DNA of 37,130 nt from Roseococcus sp. (GTDB lineage: Bacteria > Pseudomonadota > Alphaproteobacteria > Acetobacterales > Acetobacteraceae), in contig NZ_JAIEQY010000315.1 of the NCBI RefSeq assembly GCF_019747315.1, positions 1-37,130 of the forward strand, written 5' to 3'. This document shows, one piece after another, positions 1-7,684 of this stretch. A program made the translations under genes and the position numbers. The notes under the pieces were generated by a model that ran no database searches, was not told the origin of the DNA, and saw only the letters and a list, made by a program, of their open reading frames with translations. Each line of letters begins with the position of its first letter. The first letter of the stretch is position 1.

Positions 1-533
1 TCGCTGCCCGAGGCCAGCGGCACCATGTTGGTCGCCAGTGCCACGGCCGAACCACCGGAGGAGCCGGCGGCGTTATAGACGGGGTTGAACGCATTCCCCG
101 TCGCGCCCCAGACCGTGTTGCGGCTGTTGGCGCCGAGGCCGAATTCCGGGACATTGGTCTTGCCCAGCACATTGCCGCCGGCCTCGCGCAGGCGGCGCAC
201 CATACCCTCGTCATGATCGGGCACATGATCGGCGAAGAGCGGGCTGCCCCAGGTGGTGCGCAGCCCCTTGGTCGCTTCCAGATCCTTGATGCCCAGCGGC
301 AACCCATGCAGCGGGCCGAGCTTCTCGCCCTTCATGGTGGCGGCGTCGGCGGATTTGGCGGTGGCGCGGGCGGCCTCCACATCCATTGCCGTCATGGCGT
401 TCACCGCTGGGTTCACGGCTTCGATGCGGGCCAGGCAGGAATCGAGCAGCTCCTCGGCGGAGAGCTTCTTCGCGCCGATCATGCGGCGGGCTTCGAGGGC
501 GGTCAGGTCACAGGCTTGGGTCAAGGCGGTCAT
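1..533 (-). CDS. Amidase signature enzyme, N-terminal part (cut by left edge)
   Basis: The first 177 codons of an amidase-signature hydrolase, a family that hydrolyses carboxamides with a Ser-cisSer-Lys triad. The start is ATG at 533. Visible motifs are GIKD with the expected catalytic Lys at residue 83 and the glycine/serine-rich segment GSSGGSA beginning at residue 157, with the probable cis-Ser at 158; the 75-residue spacing matches the family. The nucleophilic Ser should lie just beyond the left edge. The segment GKTNVPEFG is also typical. No strong ribosome binding site is visible. The substrate cannot be inferred. It lies upstream of nothing visible and 53 bases downstream of the histidine phosphatase gene on the same strand. 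The family is confident; completeness of the gene is unknown. Confidence 0.9.
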   Translation of the reverse strand, partial: MTALTQACDLTALEARRMIGAKKLSAEELLDSCLARIEAVNPAVNAMTAMDVEAARATAKSADAATMKGEKLGPLHGLPLGIKDLEATKGLRTTWGSPLFADHVPDHDEGMVRRLREAGGNVLGKTNVPEFGLGANSRNTVWGATGNAFNPVYNAAGSSGGSAVALATNMVPLASGS

Positions 534-586
534 TCCGGACGGTTTCGAGAGTCCTACAATGCCTTCCGGATTTGCCCAATGCCGCC

Positions 587-1216
587 TCAGCCGGGGGGAA
601 GCCCCGCGGCATGGATCAGCTGCTCGGCGCGGAAGAAGCCGAGAAATTCCCAATCCGCGCCGCGCGGGCGAAACACGCCGGCCGCCCCTTCCGGGAATTC
701 CTGCTGCGCCAGGCCCCGCCCGAGGATCATCCCCAACGGCACGATATGGCCGATCATCACCCGATTTCCGCCCGCCACAGGCTGCGCCAGGCGGCGGGAG
801 ACGGCGCGGGCGTCATCACTCGCATTTCCGGGGGTATAGTCATCGGCGATGAGGTCCCGCTCCACGCGGACGCGGGCGCGGGTGAAGGCGAGCTCGGCGG
901 TGTCGAGGGCGCGGAACACCTCGCTGGTCAGCACCTCATCCACCGGGATGTTGAGGGCACGGAAGGCCTGGCCCAGGCGGAGCGCCTGCTGCCGCCCGGC
1001 CTCGCTCAGGTTGCGCTGGCCGGCGCGGTCGCCGCGCCGGCCGGTATCCACCTGGCTGCGGTCGGTGATGGCGTGGCGGATATAGAGGTTCAGGCCGCCG
1101 GCGCGCAGCAGCGGCAGCAGCGTCGCCTCCGGGATGAAGGCGAAGCCCTGCGCGAGGGCCTGCCCCTGGACCAGGGCAGGGATAAGGCTGGCGCCCAGCA
1201 GCGCGCGGCGACGCAT
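587..1216 (-). CDS. Exported histidine phosphatase superfamily protein
   Basis: A 209-residue member of the histidine phosphatase (phosphoglycerate mutase-like) superfamily. The N-terminus, MRRRALLGASLIPALVQGQALAQ, is a cleavable signal peptide ending in AQA/ALAQ, so the enzyme should be periplasmic. The phosphohistidine motif appears as YIRHAI (Arg47, His48), with RHA instead of the classical RHG as in SixA-like members. The second catalytic histidine is in IGHIVPLG. I chose ATG 1216 because GGAGAG sits about 8 bases upstream and the signal peptide starts there; the open frame further upstream (to 1375) has no such support. Substrate is unknown. The neighbouring small gene at 1459 is divergent, so the 242 bases between them should hold both promoters. 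Confidence 0.82.
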   Translation of the reverse strand: MRRRALLGASLIPALVQGQALAQGFAFIPEATLLPLLRAGGLNLYIRHAITDRSQVDTGRRGDRAGQRNLSEAGRQQALRLGQAFRALNIPVDEVLTSEVFRALDTAELAFTRARVRVERDLIADDYTPGNASDDARAVSRRLAQPVAGGNRVMIGHIVPLGMILGRGLAQQEFPEGAAGVFRPRGADWEFLGFFRAEQLIHAAGLPPG

Positions 1217-1458
1217 GACATTCTCTCCATCGAGCTGGACCGCCGATAGCCGAGGCCCACCGGGCAGGCAATCACCCCGCCGGAAGCGAAACGCACCGCA
1301 AAATGCGAGAGCCGAACGCCTGGTGGTTGCGTTTTGCAATTCCCGGCATGGCATTCGAGGGCAGGTGCGGCACAATTCTCAATGAAAACAAGGGGCCATG
1401 CCCGCGGCCCGCAGCTTGCTCCAACGGTGGCAGGGAATGACCCCGAAGGAGATTTCGA

Positions 1459-1587
1459 ATGTCCGATGTCACCCATGCCGGCCGCGGAGACCTGGTCTTG
1501 ACCGTCCTGCGGTTCGCCATTCTCGCCACGGCCAGCACGCTGGTCGGTGTCCTGGCCCATGTGATCTGGAAGGCCGTCACCCAGTAA
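1459..1587 (+). CDS. Small single-pass membrane protein (42 aa), unknown
   Basis: A 42-residue open frame starting with ATG and preceded by GAAGGAGAT at 1444-1452, a near-ideal ribosome binding site with good spacing. The peptide has a short polar N-terminus (about residues 1-11) followed by a continuous hydrophobic stretch from about Leu12 to Trp37, consistent with one transmembrane helix, and a short basic/polar end (KAVTQ). It stands alone between a divergent phosphatase gene and the decayed hydrolase region. I do not recognise the family. The strong binding site, clean start and transmembrane profile are the grounds for calling it; there is no motif to give a function. Confidence 0.6.
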   Translation: MSDVTHAGRGDLVLTVLRFAILATASTLVGVLAHVIWKAVTQ

Positions 1588-1802
1588 GGCACGCGCCGCT
1601 TCCCCCAAGCGCAGCGGGCACCAAGGCGCCCCCCCCTCCGGCTTCTTCCCCCTCCCCCCAGGGAAGCCGGCGAGCGCCAAAACTGCCCGGGGCCGGATGA
1701 TCCGGCCCGCCTCGACCGCGACCAGGACCCCTGGCCCGATATGCCCCCTTCCCCCAAGGGGTGACCGGCTTCCCTTCCCCCCCCTCTCCCCGGGGGAGCC
1801 GG

Positions 1803-2222
1803 TCAGCGCATCAGGCCCCTGGTCGCGATCCAGGCCTGGATCTGCCCGGCGATCTCATCGCTGTTGGTGTTCATCATCCTGGCTCCGCCAGTCCGTCGTG
1901 ACCCAGCGCGAGACGGCCTGCGCCATGAACCGGTCCCGGGCGGCAACGGGAAGGCGCGTGTTGTCGAAGGCGCGGCGCTGCGCCGGGTTGGCGTTCCAGC
2001 CCTGCCGCGGGCCCACACGGAACAGGCCCGGGCCCTCGCCCATGATGCGGAAGACGGGCTCGCCTCTCAGGATTTCCGGAAGGTGCGCCCATCGGGCGTC
2101 GTCTCACAGGTGGCGCCGATGAGGCCGCCGCCATGCAGGCTGCCGATCTCGCGCACCGCCAGCGGCTCCTACGCGAAGGCCGGCCAGGCGGCGAGCAGAA
2201 GCGCCAGGATGAAGGTCTTCAT
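1803..2222 (-). pseudogene. Decayed exported alpha/beta hydrolase (esterase-like)
   Basis: Starts with an intact ATG at 2222 behind a GGAGGAAA binding site and a perfect signal peptide (MKTFILALLLAAWPAFA), but codon 18 is TAG (2169-2171), exactly at the expected cleavage site. The same frame continues as EPLAVREIGSLHGGG..GATCETTPDGR and meets TGA at 2067-2069. Recognisable protein then moves to another frame (GEPVFRIMGEGPGLFRVGPR..., 1855-2060), and the original frame regains MMNTNSDEIAGQIQAWI..GLMR, which ends at TGA 1803. Pieces such as HGGGLIGATxETTPDGR and the NSDEIA-x3-QxW end look like an alpha/beta hydrolase reduced by several internal deletions to about 140 codons. The family assignment is from recollection of the pattern; the gene breakage is seen directly. 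Confidence 0.68.
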
Positions 2223-2290
2223 GATGTTTCCTCCGCCTCTTCGGGGAGAGGAGAGCCTAGACCCGTCGGAAAACCGGCGGCAAGCGGGTT

Positions 2291-2836
2291 TCAGGCGACG
2301 GGCGAGGCCGCCAGTGCCGCTTCCAGCGCGCGGATCATCGGCGGGGAATCGGGCGCGGTCTGCGTCGAGAAGCCCTGCACCCGCCGCCCATCGCGGCTGA
2401 CCAGGTATTTGTGGAAGTTCCAGCGCACCGGCCCGGCCTCGCGCGCCGCCCAGGCGAAGAAGGGATGCGCGCGCTCGCCGCGCACATGGTTGATGGCGGT
2501 GATGGGGAAGGTGATGCCGAACATGGCGTCGCAGAACTCCCGCACCTTCCGCGCATCGGTGCTTTCCTGGTTGAAATCGGTGGAGGGCACGCCGATCACC
2601 GTCAGGCCGCGCGCCTCGTAGCGCTCATGCAGGCGCTGGAGGGCCGCGTATTGCGGGGTGAAGCCGCAGAAGCTCGCGGTGTTCACCACCAGCATCACCC
2701 GGCCGCGGAATTGCGCCAGCGGCAGGGGGCCACCCTCGATCGCCTCGAAGGAAAAGTCGAAGACGTTGGGCGTGGCCGCCAGGGCCGGGCCGCTCATGGC
2801 CAAGCCGCCCAGGAGGATGGCACGGCGCTCAACCAT
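2291..2836 (-). CDS. Glutathione peroxidase family protein
   Basis: A 181-residue thiol peroxidase of the glutathione peroxidase family, which reduces hydroperoxides with glutathione or thioredoxin. After a hydrophobic N-terminus (MVERRAILLGGLAMSGPALA) that looks like a signal peptide, the active-site segment NTASFCGFTPQY carries the peroxidatic Cys57; later come the conserved NFHKYLV-type segment (WNFHKYLVSRDG) and FSTQTAPDS. The start ATG at 2836 overlaps the last codons of the upstream sulfite-oxidase-like gene by 8 bases, so the two are translated from one transcript. Export to the periplasm is inferred from the leader. An in-frame upstream extension inside the neighbour was rejected because it would lose the signal peptide start. 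Confidence 0.9.
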   Translation of the reverse strand: MVERRAILLGGLAMSGPALAATPNVFDFSFEAIEGGPLPLAQFRGRVMLVVNTASFCGFTPQYAALQRLHERYEARGLTVIGVPSTDFNQESTDARKVREFCDAMFGITFPITAINHVRGERAHPFFAWAAREAGPVRWNFHKYLVSRDGRRVQGFSTQTAPDSPPMIRALEAALAASPVA

Positions 2837-3488
2837 AACGCTCCTCCAGCCAGGGGTCGGCATTGTTGTGATAGCCGCGCACCTCCCAGAAGCCGGGCTG
2901 GTCCTCGGCCCGCAGCTCGATGCGCGTCACCCATTTCGCGGATTTCCAGAAGTAGTAGCGCGGGATGACGATGCGCGCGGGGCCGCCATGCACGCGCTCC
3001 AGCGGGGCGTGGTTCCAACTGTGCGCCACCAGCGCATCCTCGGCGGCGAAGACCTCCAGCGGGACATTGGTGGTGTAGCCGTCATAGGAGTGGAAGACGA
3101 TGAAGCGTGCCTCGGGCCTGGGCTTTGCCATCTCCAGCAATTCCCGTGCGGCGACGCCGTGCCAGATGTTGTCATAGCGGCTCCAGGCGGTCACGCAGTG
3201 GATGTCATTCTTCCATTCGCGCTGTGGCAGGGCGCGGAAGGCGTCCCAATCGAGCGCCAGCTTGTTCTCGACCAGGCCTTCCACGCGCAGGCGCCAACGG
3301 TCCAGCTTCACCTCCGGCTGGACCCCGAGGTCGAGCACGGGGAAATCGGTGACGAGGCGCTGGCCAGGGGGGAGGCGATCCTGCCCCGCGGCGCCAGTCA
3401 GCAGCCGGCCCTCACGCGCCCACTTCTCCTTGCTGGCGATCAGCTTGTCCTTCACCGCGCCGGTGAGGGTGACGTCGTCTTCGGCCAT
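2829..3488 (-). CDS. Sulfite-oxidase-like molybdopterin oxidoreductase
   Basis: A 219-residue protein of the oxidoreductase molybdopterin-binding fold (sulfite oxidase / MsrP-like). The Mo-ligating cysteine is Cys98 in NDIHCVTAWSRYDNIWHGV, and the pterin-binding region continues through FHSYDGYTTNVPLE, LVAHSWNHAPLERVHGGPARIVIP and the WKSAKWVTRIEL segment typical of the family. There is no signal peptide or heme domain, so it is likely a cytoplasmic single-domain enzyme; the physiological substrate of this short subfamily is not known to me. ATG 3488 has AAGGAAG in good position. It shares an 8-base overlap with the glutathione peroxidase gene, suggesting a joint redox-protection role, which is inference. 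The promoter should lie in 3489-3635, shared with the divergent receptor gene. Confidence 0.9.
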   Translation of the reverse strand: MAEDDVTLTGAVKDKLIASKEKWAREGRLLTGAAGQDRLPPGQRLVTDFPVLDLGVQPEVKLDRWRLRVEGLVENKLALDWDAFRALPQREWKNDIHCVTAWSRYDNIWHGVAARELLEMAKPRPEARFIVFHSYDGYTTNVPLEVFAAEDALVAHSWNHAPLERVHGGPARIVIPRYYFWKSAKWVTRIELRAEDQPGFWEVRGYHNNADPWLEERYG

Positions 3489-3635
3489 GGCTTCTTCCTT
3501 CGCGTTGCGCATAGGTGCGCCTCCGGCGGCGGGATGCAAGATGATACCGCGCCTGCCCCTGTTCCCTGCGGCAGGATTGCACTATGTCCATCCCGGGACG
3601 AAATGCCGGTGCGCCTGATGCAACCGGAGACGATC

Positions 3636-4613
3636 ATGACCAACCGCCGCCAGATTTTGGCTGCCCTCGCCGCCACGCCCGTGCTGGCGACCCCCGCGCT
3701 TGCGCAAACGCGCTGGGCGCCCAGCCGCTCCGTCCGCATGGTCGTCCCCTTCCCCGCCGGCGGCAGCCCCGATGTTCTCACGCGCCTCATGGCGCCGCAT
3801 GCCCAGGCCGCGCTCGGCCAATCCGTGCTGGTCGAGAACCGCACCGGCGCGGGCGCCACGGTCGGCTCCAACTTCGTGGCGCGCGAGGCGCCGGATGGCC
3901 ACACCGTGCTGGCGGCCACCATTTCCTCGCTCACCGCGCCCTTCATGATGAACCCCGCACCCTATGACCCGGTGCGGGATTTCCGGGCGCTCACCCTGCT
4001 CGCCATCACGCCGACCGTGCTGGTCACGCGGCCCGATTTCCCGGCGCGCACCGTGCAGGAATGGCACCAGGTGATCCAGCGCAACCCGGGCCGCTTCACC
4101 TTCGCCTCGGGCGGCGTGGGCAACCCCGCGCATCTGGCGGGCGAGCTCTACCGCTCGATGACGCGGGCCGACATCACGCATGTCGCCTTCCGCGGCAGCG
4201 CGCCGGCGCTGGTGGAGCTCCGCGCCGGCCGGGTGGATTTCTCCATCCTCGACCTGCCCTCGGCGGCCAGCATGATCGCCGACCGCACCATCCCGGCCCT
4301 GGCCGTCGGCACCGCCGAGCGCCTGCCCACCCTGCCTGACCTGCCCACGATCAGCGAGACGGTGGCGCCGGGCTTCGAGGCCTATTCCTGGGTGATGTGG
4401 TGGCTGGCCGCCGCCACGCCCGACCCCATCGCGGCGCGGCTGCAGGACGTGGCGAATGAGGCGCTTCGCCAGCCGGACGTCCAGGCGCGTGGCGCCCAGG
4501 CGGGCTTCCTGCTGCGCGGCACCGACGCCGCCGCCGCCCGCGCCCATGTGATGGCCGAGAGCGAGAAATGGGGCCGCATCATCCGCGAGCGGAACATCAC
4601 CTTCGAGGGCTAG
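3636..4613 (+). CDS. TctC/Bug-family periplasmic solute receptor (copy 1)
   Basis: A 325-residue substrate-binding protein of the tripartite tricarboxylate transporter (TctC/Bug) family. The leader MTNRRQILAALAATPVLATPALAQ is a signal peptide. The mature part begins with WAPSRSVRMVVPFPAGGSPDVLTR, the family's first ligand-binding loop, followed by VENRTGAGATVGSNFVA and TFASGGVGNPAHLAGELY, all characteristic. GGAG lies 9 bases before the ATG. Members bind organic acids and many work without a neighbouring TctAB permease; none is seen here. The ligand cannot be predicted. A second receptor gene follows 86 bases later on the same strand. The long open frame upstream of 3636 is antisense noise over the sulfite-oxidase-like gene. 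Confidence 0.93.
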   Translation: MTNRRQILAALAATPVLATPALAQTRWAPSRSVRMVVPFPAGGSPDVLTRLMAPHAQAALGQSVLVENRTGAGATVGSNFVAREAPDGHTVLAATISSLTAPFMMNPAPYDPVRDFRALTLLAITPTVLVTRPDFPARTVQEWHQVIQRNPGRFTFASGGVGNPAHLAGELYRSMTRADITHVAFRGSAPALVELRAGRVDFSILDLPSAASMIADRTIPALAVGTAERLPTLPDLPTISETVAPGFEAYSWVMWWLAAATPDPIAARLQDVANEALRQPDVQARGAQAGFLLRGTDAAAARAHVMAESEKWGRIIRERNITFEG

Positions 4614-4622
4614 CCTCGAAGG
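4600..4622 (+). terminator. Stop-codon hairpin after TctC copy 1
   Basis: Perfect 9-base inverted repeat CCTTCGAGG / CCTCGAAGG (4600-4608 and 4614-4622) with loop GCTAG, which contains the TAG stop of the first receptor gene. There is no T-run, so it may be a transcript-stabilising hairpin or a weak or Rho-assisted terminator between the two receptor genes. Confidence 0.5.
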
Positions 4623-4699
4623 ATCATGGACAAAGCGTTGCGCGCCCGCCATATCCCCCCCGCCCCGGAACGGCGGGGCGCATCCCGGGAGTGACCCCC

Positions 4700-5692
4700 T
4701 TGTCCAACGCCACCATCGGCCGCCGCACCCTTGCCGGCCTGCTTGCCGCACCCGCCTTCGCCCCTGGCATCGCCGCCGCGCAGGAGGCCTACCCAAGCCG
4801 CCCGATGCGCTTCATCGTCCCCGTCGCGGCCGGTGGCTCGGCCGACGCCCAGGCGCGCCGCGTGGCCCAGCGCCTGGCCGAGCGCTGGGGCCAGCCCGTG
4901 GTGGTCGAGAACCGACCAGGTGCGAATGGCATCGTCGCGGTGCAGAACTTCCTCCAGGCGCCGCCCGATGGGCATACCATCTTCGCGACGCCGGCCGGGC
5001 CCATCGCCATCAACCCGAGCCTCTATCGCAACCTGCCCTATGACCCCTTCCGCGACTTCAGCTTCGCCTCGCTCATCAGCGTGATCCCGCTGGTGCTGGC
5101 GGTGCACCCCTCCGTCCCGGCGAACACCCTGCCCGAGCTGGTGGCGCTGACCCGCCGTCAGGGCGGCAGCTTCGCCTTCGCCAATGCGGGCGTGGGCACG
5201 CCCTCCCACCTGGCCATCGCCATGTTCCGCAGCATGGCGGGCGGTGGCGACGTGACCTCGGTGCCCTTCGGCGGCTCGGCGCCCGCGCTGACCTCGATCG
5301 TGGGCGGGCAGACGCATGCGATGTTCGACGCGGCCGTCTCCATCGCGCCCTTCTTCCGCGACAACCGCCTGAAGCCCATCGGCGTCGCCCACAGCGAGCG
5401 GCTTTCGATGCTGCCCGAGGTGCCGACGCTGGTGGAGCAGGGCGCGCCCAATTTCCTCGCCGCCACCTGGATGAGCCTCTGCACCCATGCGGCCACGCCG
5501 CGCGACCGCACGGCGCGGCTGGCCGCCGAGGTGGACGCCATCCTGGCCGAACCCCCGCTGCGCGACCTGCTGACCAGCCAGGGCGCCTTCGTGCAGGGCG
5601 GCACGCCGGAGCGATTTGCCGCCTTCGCCCGCGCCGAAGCCGACAAATGGGGCCGCCTGGTGCGCGAAACCGGGGCGAGCGTGGACGCCTGA
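4700..5692 (+). CDS. TctC/Bug-family periplasmic solute receptor (copy 2)
   Basis: A 330-residue TctC/Bug-family receptor clearly related to, but distinct from, its upstream neighbour. After the leader (LSNATIGRRTLAGLLAAPAF...AAAQ) come YPSRPMRFIVPVAAGGSADAQAR, VVENRPGANGIVAVQNF, FANAGVGTPSHLAIAMF and LPEVPTLVEQG, the family landmarks. No ATG is available; TTG 4700 is preferred because GGGAG (4687-4691) is 8 bases upstream, while GTG 4691 would overlap that site. The ligand is unknown. Whether the two receptor genes are co-transcribed depends on the hairpin between them. No permease genes are present. Confidence 0.9.
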   Translation: MSNATIGRRTLAGLLAAPAFAPGIAAAQEAYPSRPMRFIVPVAAGGSADAQARRVAQRLAERWGQPVVVENRPGANGIVAVQNFLQAPPDGHTIFATPAGPIAINPSLYRNLPYDPFRDFSFASLISVIPLVLAVHPSVPANTLPELVALTRRQGGSFAFANAGVGTPSHLAIAMFRSMAGGGDVTSVPFGGSAPALTSIVGGQTHAMFDAAVSIAPFFRDNRLKPIGVAHSERLSMLPEVPTLVEQGAPNFLAATWMSLCTHAATPRDRTARLAAEVDAILAEPPLRDLLTSQGAFVQGGTPERFAAFARAEADKWGRLVRETGASVDA

Positions 5693-5765
5693 GGGTCAGA
5701 CCGCCTCATCGCAGGCGAGAACCGGGACGCGGCCCTCGCTGGTGTCCTGACGCATGTTCCAAGCC

Positions 5766-5785
5766 GCCATGCGAAGCCGCATGGC
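5766..5785. terminator. Hairpin between convergent receptor and CBS genes
   Basis: Perfect 8-base stem GCCATGCG / CGCATGGC with loop AAGC in the 104-base gap between the convergent second TctC-like gene and the CBS-domain gene. No T-run follows on either strand. Its location suggests a two-way transcript end, which is inference. Confidence 0.4.
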
Positions 5786-5796
5786 TGGAAAACGCT

Positions 5797-6255
5797 TCAG
5801 GCCACGCGGCCCAGCGCGTAGCCACGGCCGATCACATAGGCCTGGAGCGATTCCACGTCGCTCTCCTGGCTCGTGATGCGGTAGCGCACCAGATCCCGGA
5901 TCGAGACGATGCCGCAAAGGCGGCGTGCGCCATCCACCACCGGCAGGTGGCGGAAATAGCCGGAATCCATCACCTCCATCGCCTCATGCACCGAGCTGTC
6001 GGCGGTGACGACCTGCACCTCATGCGTCATCAGCGCCGAGACGCGCAGGTCGAGCAGGCCTGCGCCATGCTGCGTCAGGCCGCGGACCACGTCGCGCTCG
6101 CTGAGGATGCCGACCAGGCGGCCCGCATCGTCGCAGACCACGACGGCGCCAATGCGCTGGCGGGAGATGATCTCGGCCGCCTCCACCACCATCGAATCCG
6201 GCAGCACGGAAATGACGGAGGAACCTTTTTGGCGAAGCACGGCACCGACGGTCAT
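5797..6255 (-). CDS. Two-CBS-domain protein
   Basis: A 152-residue protein made of two CBS domains in tandem, roughly residues 8-66 (ISVLPDSMVVEAAEIISRQRIGAVVV, LVGILSERDVVRGL) and 75-135 (MTHEVQVVTADSSVHEAMEVM, RHLPVV, LCGIVSIRDLVRYR). Such Bateman modules bind adenine nucleotides and act as energy sensors; stand-alone forms are common in alphaproteobacteria and their partners are usually unknown. AAGGA lies before ATG 6255. It is transcribed away from the racemase-family gene, with 140 bases between the two starts that should hold both promoters. Confidence 0.92.
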   Translation of the reverse strand: MTVGAVLRQKGSSVISVLPDSMVVEAAEIISRQRIGAVVVCDDAGRLVGILSERDVVRGLTQHGAGLLDLRVSALMTHEVQVVTADSSVHEAMEVMDSGYFRHLPVVDGARRLCGIVSIRDLVRYRITSQESDVESLQAYVIGRGYALGRVA

Positions 6256-6395
6256 GGCTGAATCCTTGGGCGGGAGAAATGGAACCGCGCCTATAACCGA
6301 CGACCGGCGTCGGGCATGCGGAAATCGTTACGAATGGAGAAGACTTCATCTTCCCCTCATGCCGTGCTTACCTTCCTGGTACCCAAGGTCCCGCC

Positions 6396-7025
6396 ATGCC
6401 AATCACCATCGCCTGCCTGCACACCGCCGCCAGCAATGCGCCGCTCTTCGAGGCCGCCGCCCAGGCCCTGCCCGGCGGTGCGCTGCGCCTGACGCATGAG
6501 GTCCGCCCCGACCTGCTGCGCGAGCCCACGCCCGGGACGCTGGCCGAAGCCGCATCCCTGTTGCGCCGCCTGGCAGAGGGGGCGGATGCCGTGCTGCTCA
6601 CCTGCTCCACCATCGGCGCGGCGGCGGTACAGGTGACGGGTGCCCCCTGCCCCGTGCTGCGCGCCGATGCCGCGCTGGCCGAGGCCGCCTGCCGCAGTGG
6701 CGGCCTGGTCCATGTGCTCTACGCCGCCCCCACCACGCGCGGGCCGACCAAGGCGCTCTTCACCGCAGCCGCCGCCAAGACCGGCGCCAGCCTGGAGCTG
6801 CGCCTGGTCGAGGGTGGCTGGGACATGTTCCTGGCGGGCGACCTGGCCGGCTATCACGCGGCCATCGCCGCCACGGCCGAGGGCCTGCCGGGCCGCGTGG
6901 TGCTGGCCCAGGCCTCCATGGCCCCCGCCACTGCCCTGATGGACGCGGCGCCGCCGCTGACCGTGCCGGCCATCGGCGTGATGGCGGCCGCGCGGGCGGC
7001 GGTGCGCGGGCGAAATCCGGGCTAG
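6396..7025 (+). CDS. Asp/Glu/hydantoin racemase-family protein
   Basis: A 209-residue protein of the aspartate/glutamate/hydantoin racemase superfamily. The first half has the typical N-terminal pattern ITIACLHTAASN and the first catalytic-type cysteine in AVLLTCSTIGAAA. In the second half the equivalent motif reads VVLAQASMAPA, with Ala where two-base racemases carry the second cysteine. A true two-cysteine racemization mechanism is therefore doubtful, and a one-cysteine reaction, as in arylmalonate decarboxylase-type members, is possible. AAGGT precedes the ATG. Its stop lies 32 bases before the ParA-like gene, so it may head that operon. Substrate unknown. Confidence 0.78.
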   Translation: MPITIACLHTAASNAPLFEAAAQALPGGALRLTHEVRPDLLREPTPGTLAEAASLLRRLAEGADAVLLTCSTIGAAAVQVTGAPCPVLRADAALAEAACRSGGLVHVLYAAPTTRGPTKALFTAAAAKTGASLELRLVEGGWDMFLAGDLAGYHAAIAATAEGLPGRVVLAQASMAPATALMDAAPPLTVPAIGVMAAARAAVRGRNPG

Positions 7026-7057
7026 ACTGCGTCCTCACGATTCGCAGGAGGCGGGAA

Positions 7058-7684
7058 TTGGCTTTCGTCATCGCCGTCGCGCAGCAGAAAGGCGGGGCCG
7101 GCAAGTCCACGCTGGCCTCGAACCTCGCCGTCGCCTTGCTCCAGGGTGGCAAGCGCGTGGCACTGCTGGACACCGACCCGCAGGCCAGCCTGACCCGCTG
7201 GCATTCCATCCGGCCGGAGACCGCGCCGAAGCTGGTGTTTGACGCGCCCTCCGGCTGGCGCGTCACCGGTGCGCTGGACAAGCTGCGGCGCAGCACCGAC
7301 TTCATCGTGATGGACACGCCGCCCCATGCCGACACCGACAGCAAGATCGCCATCCGCTCGGCCGATCTCGTGCTGATCCCGTTGCAGGCCTCGCTGCCCG
7401 ACCTCTGGGCCAGCGAGGCGACCATCGCGCTGGCTGAGGCCGAGAAGCGGCTGCATCGCCTGGTGCTGAACCGCCTGCCCGCCTCCGGCCGCCTGCGCGA
7501 CGTGGTGCTGGAGGAATTGGCCCGCCGCAAGACGCCGGTGATGGCGGAGACGCTGGGCAATCGCTCCGCCTTCGCCGCCGCCTTCGCGCTCGGCCAGGGC
7601 GTGACCGAGAGTGCCGCGCGCAGCCCCGCGGCCGATGAGATCCGCGCGCTGGCCACTGCCATCGCCAAGCTGAAGGGGAAATGA
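7058..7684 (+). CDS. ParA-like ATPase (no ParB partner)
   Basis: A 208-residue ATPase of the ParA/MinD superfamily. The deviant Walker A motif KGGAGKST is at about residues 11-18, followed by LLDTDPQASL (Walker A' region), the Walker B-like DFIVMDTPPHADTD, and the C-terminal ALGQGVTE segment common in short ParA-type proteins. Such ATPases position DNA or protein cargo on the nucleoid. The start is TTG 7058 behind GGAGG (7047-7051). There is no parB gene, no helix-turn-helix domain and no parS site seen, so it is an orphan whose cargo is unknown. Its stop overlaps the start of the CopD-like gene by 4 bases (ATGA). Confidence 0.88.
   Translation: MAFVIAVAQQKGGAGKSTLASNLAVALLQGGKRVALLDTDPQASLTRWHSIRPETAPKLVFDAPSGWRVTGALDKLRRSTDFIVMDTPPHADTDSKIAIRSADLVLIPLQASLPDLWASEATIALAEAEKRLHRLVLNRLPASGRLRDVVLEELARRKTPVMAETLGNRSAFAAAFALGQGVTESAARSPAADEIRALATAIAKLKGK

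Noticed and set aside
2658-4613. A 651-codon protein ending in the first TctC-like receptor
   Set aside because: The first half is antisense to the sulfite-oxidase-like gene; the signal peptide and ribosome binding site at 3636 mark the real start.
6330-6395. Short inverted repeats (for example GAAGA/TCTTC and ACCTT/AAGGT) before the racemase-family gene
   Set aside because: Stems of five bases are expected by chance and lie at no recognised motif.
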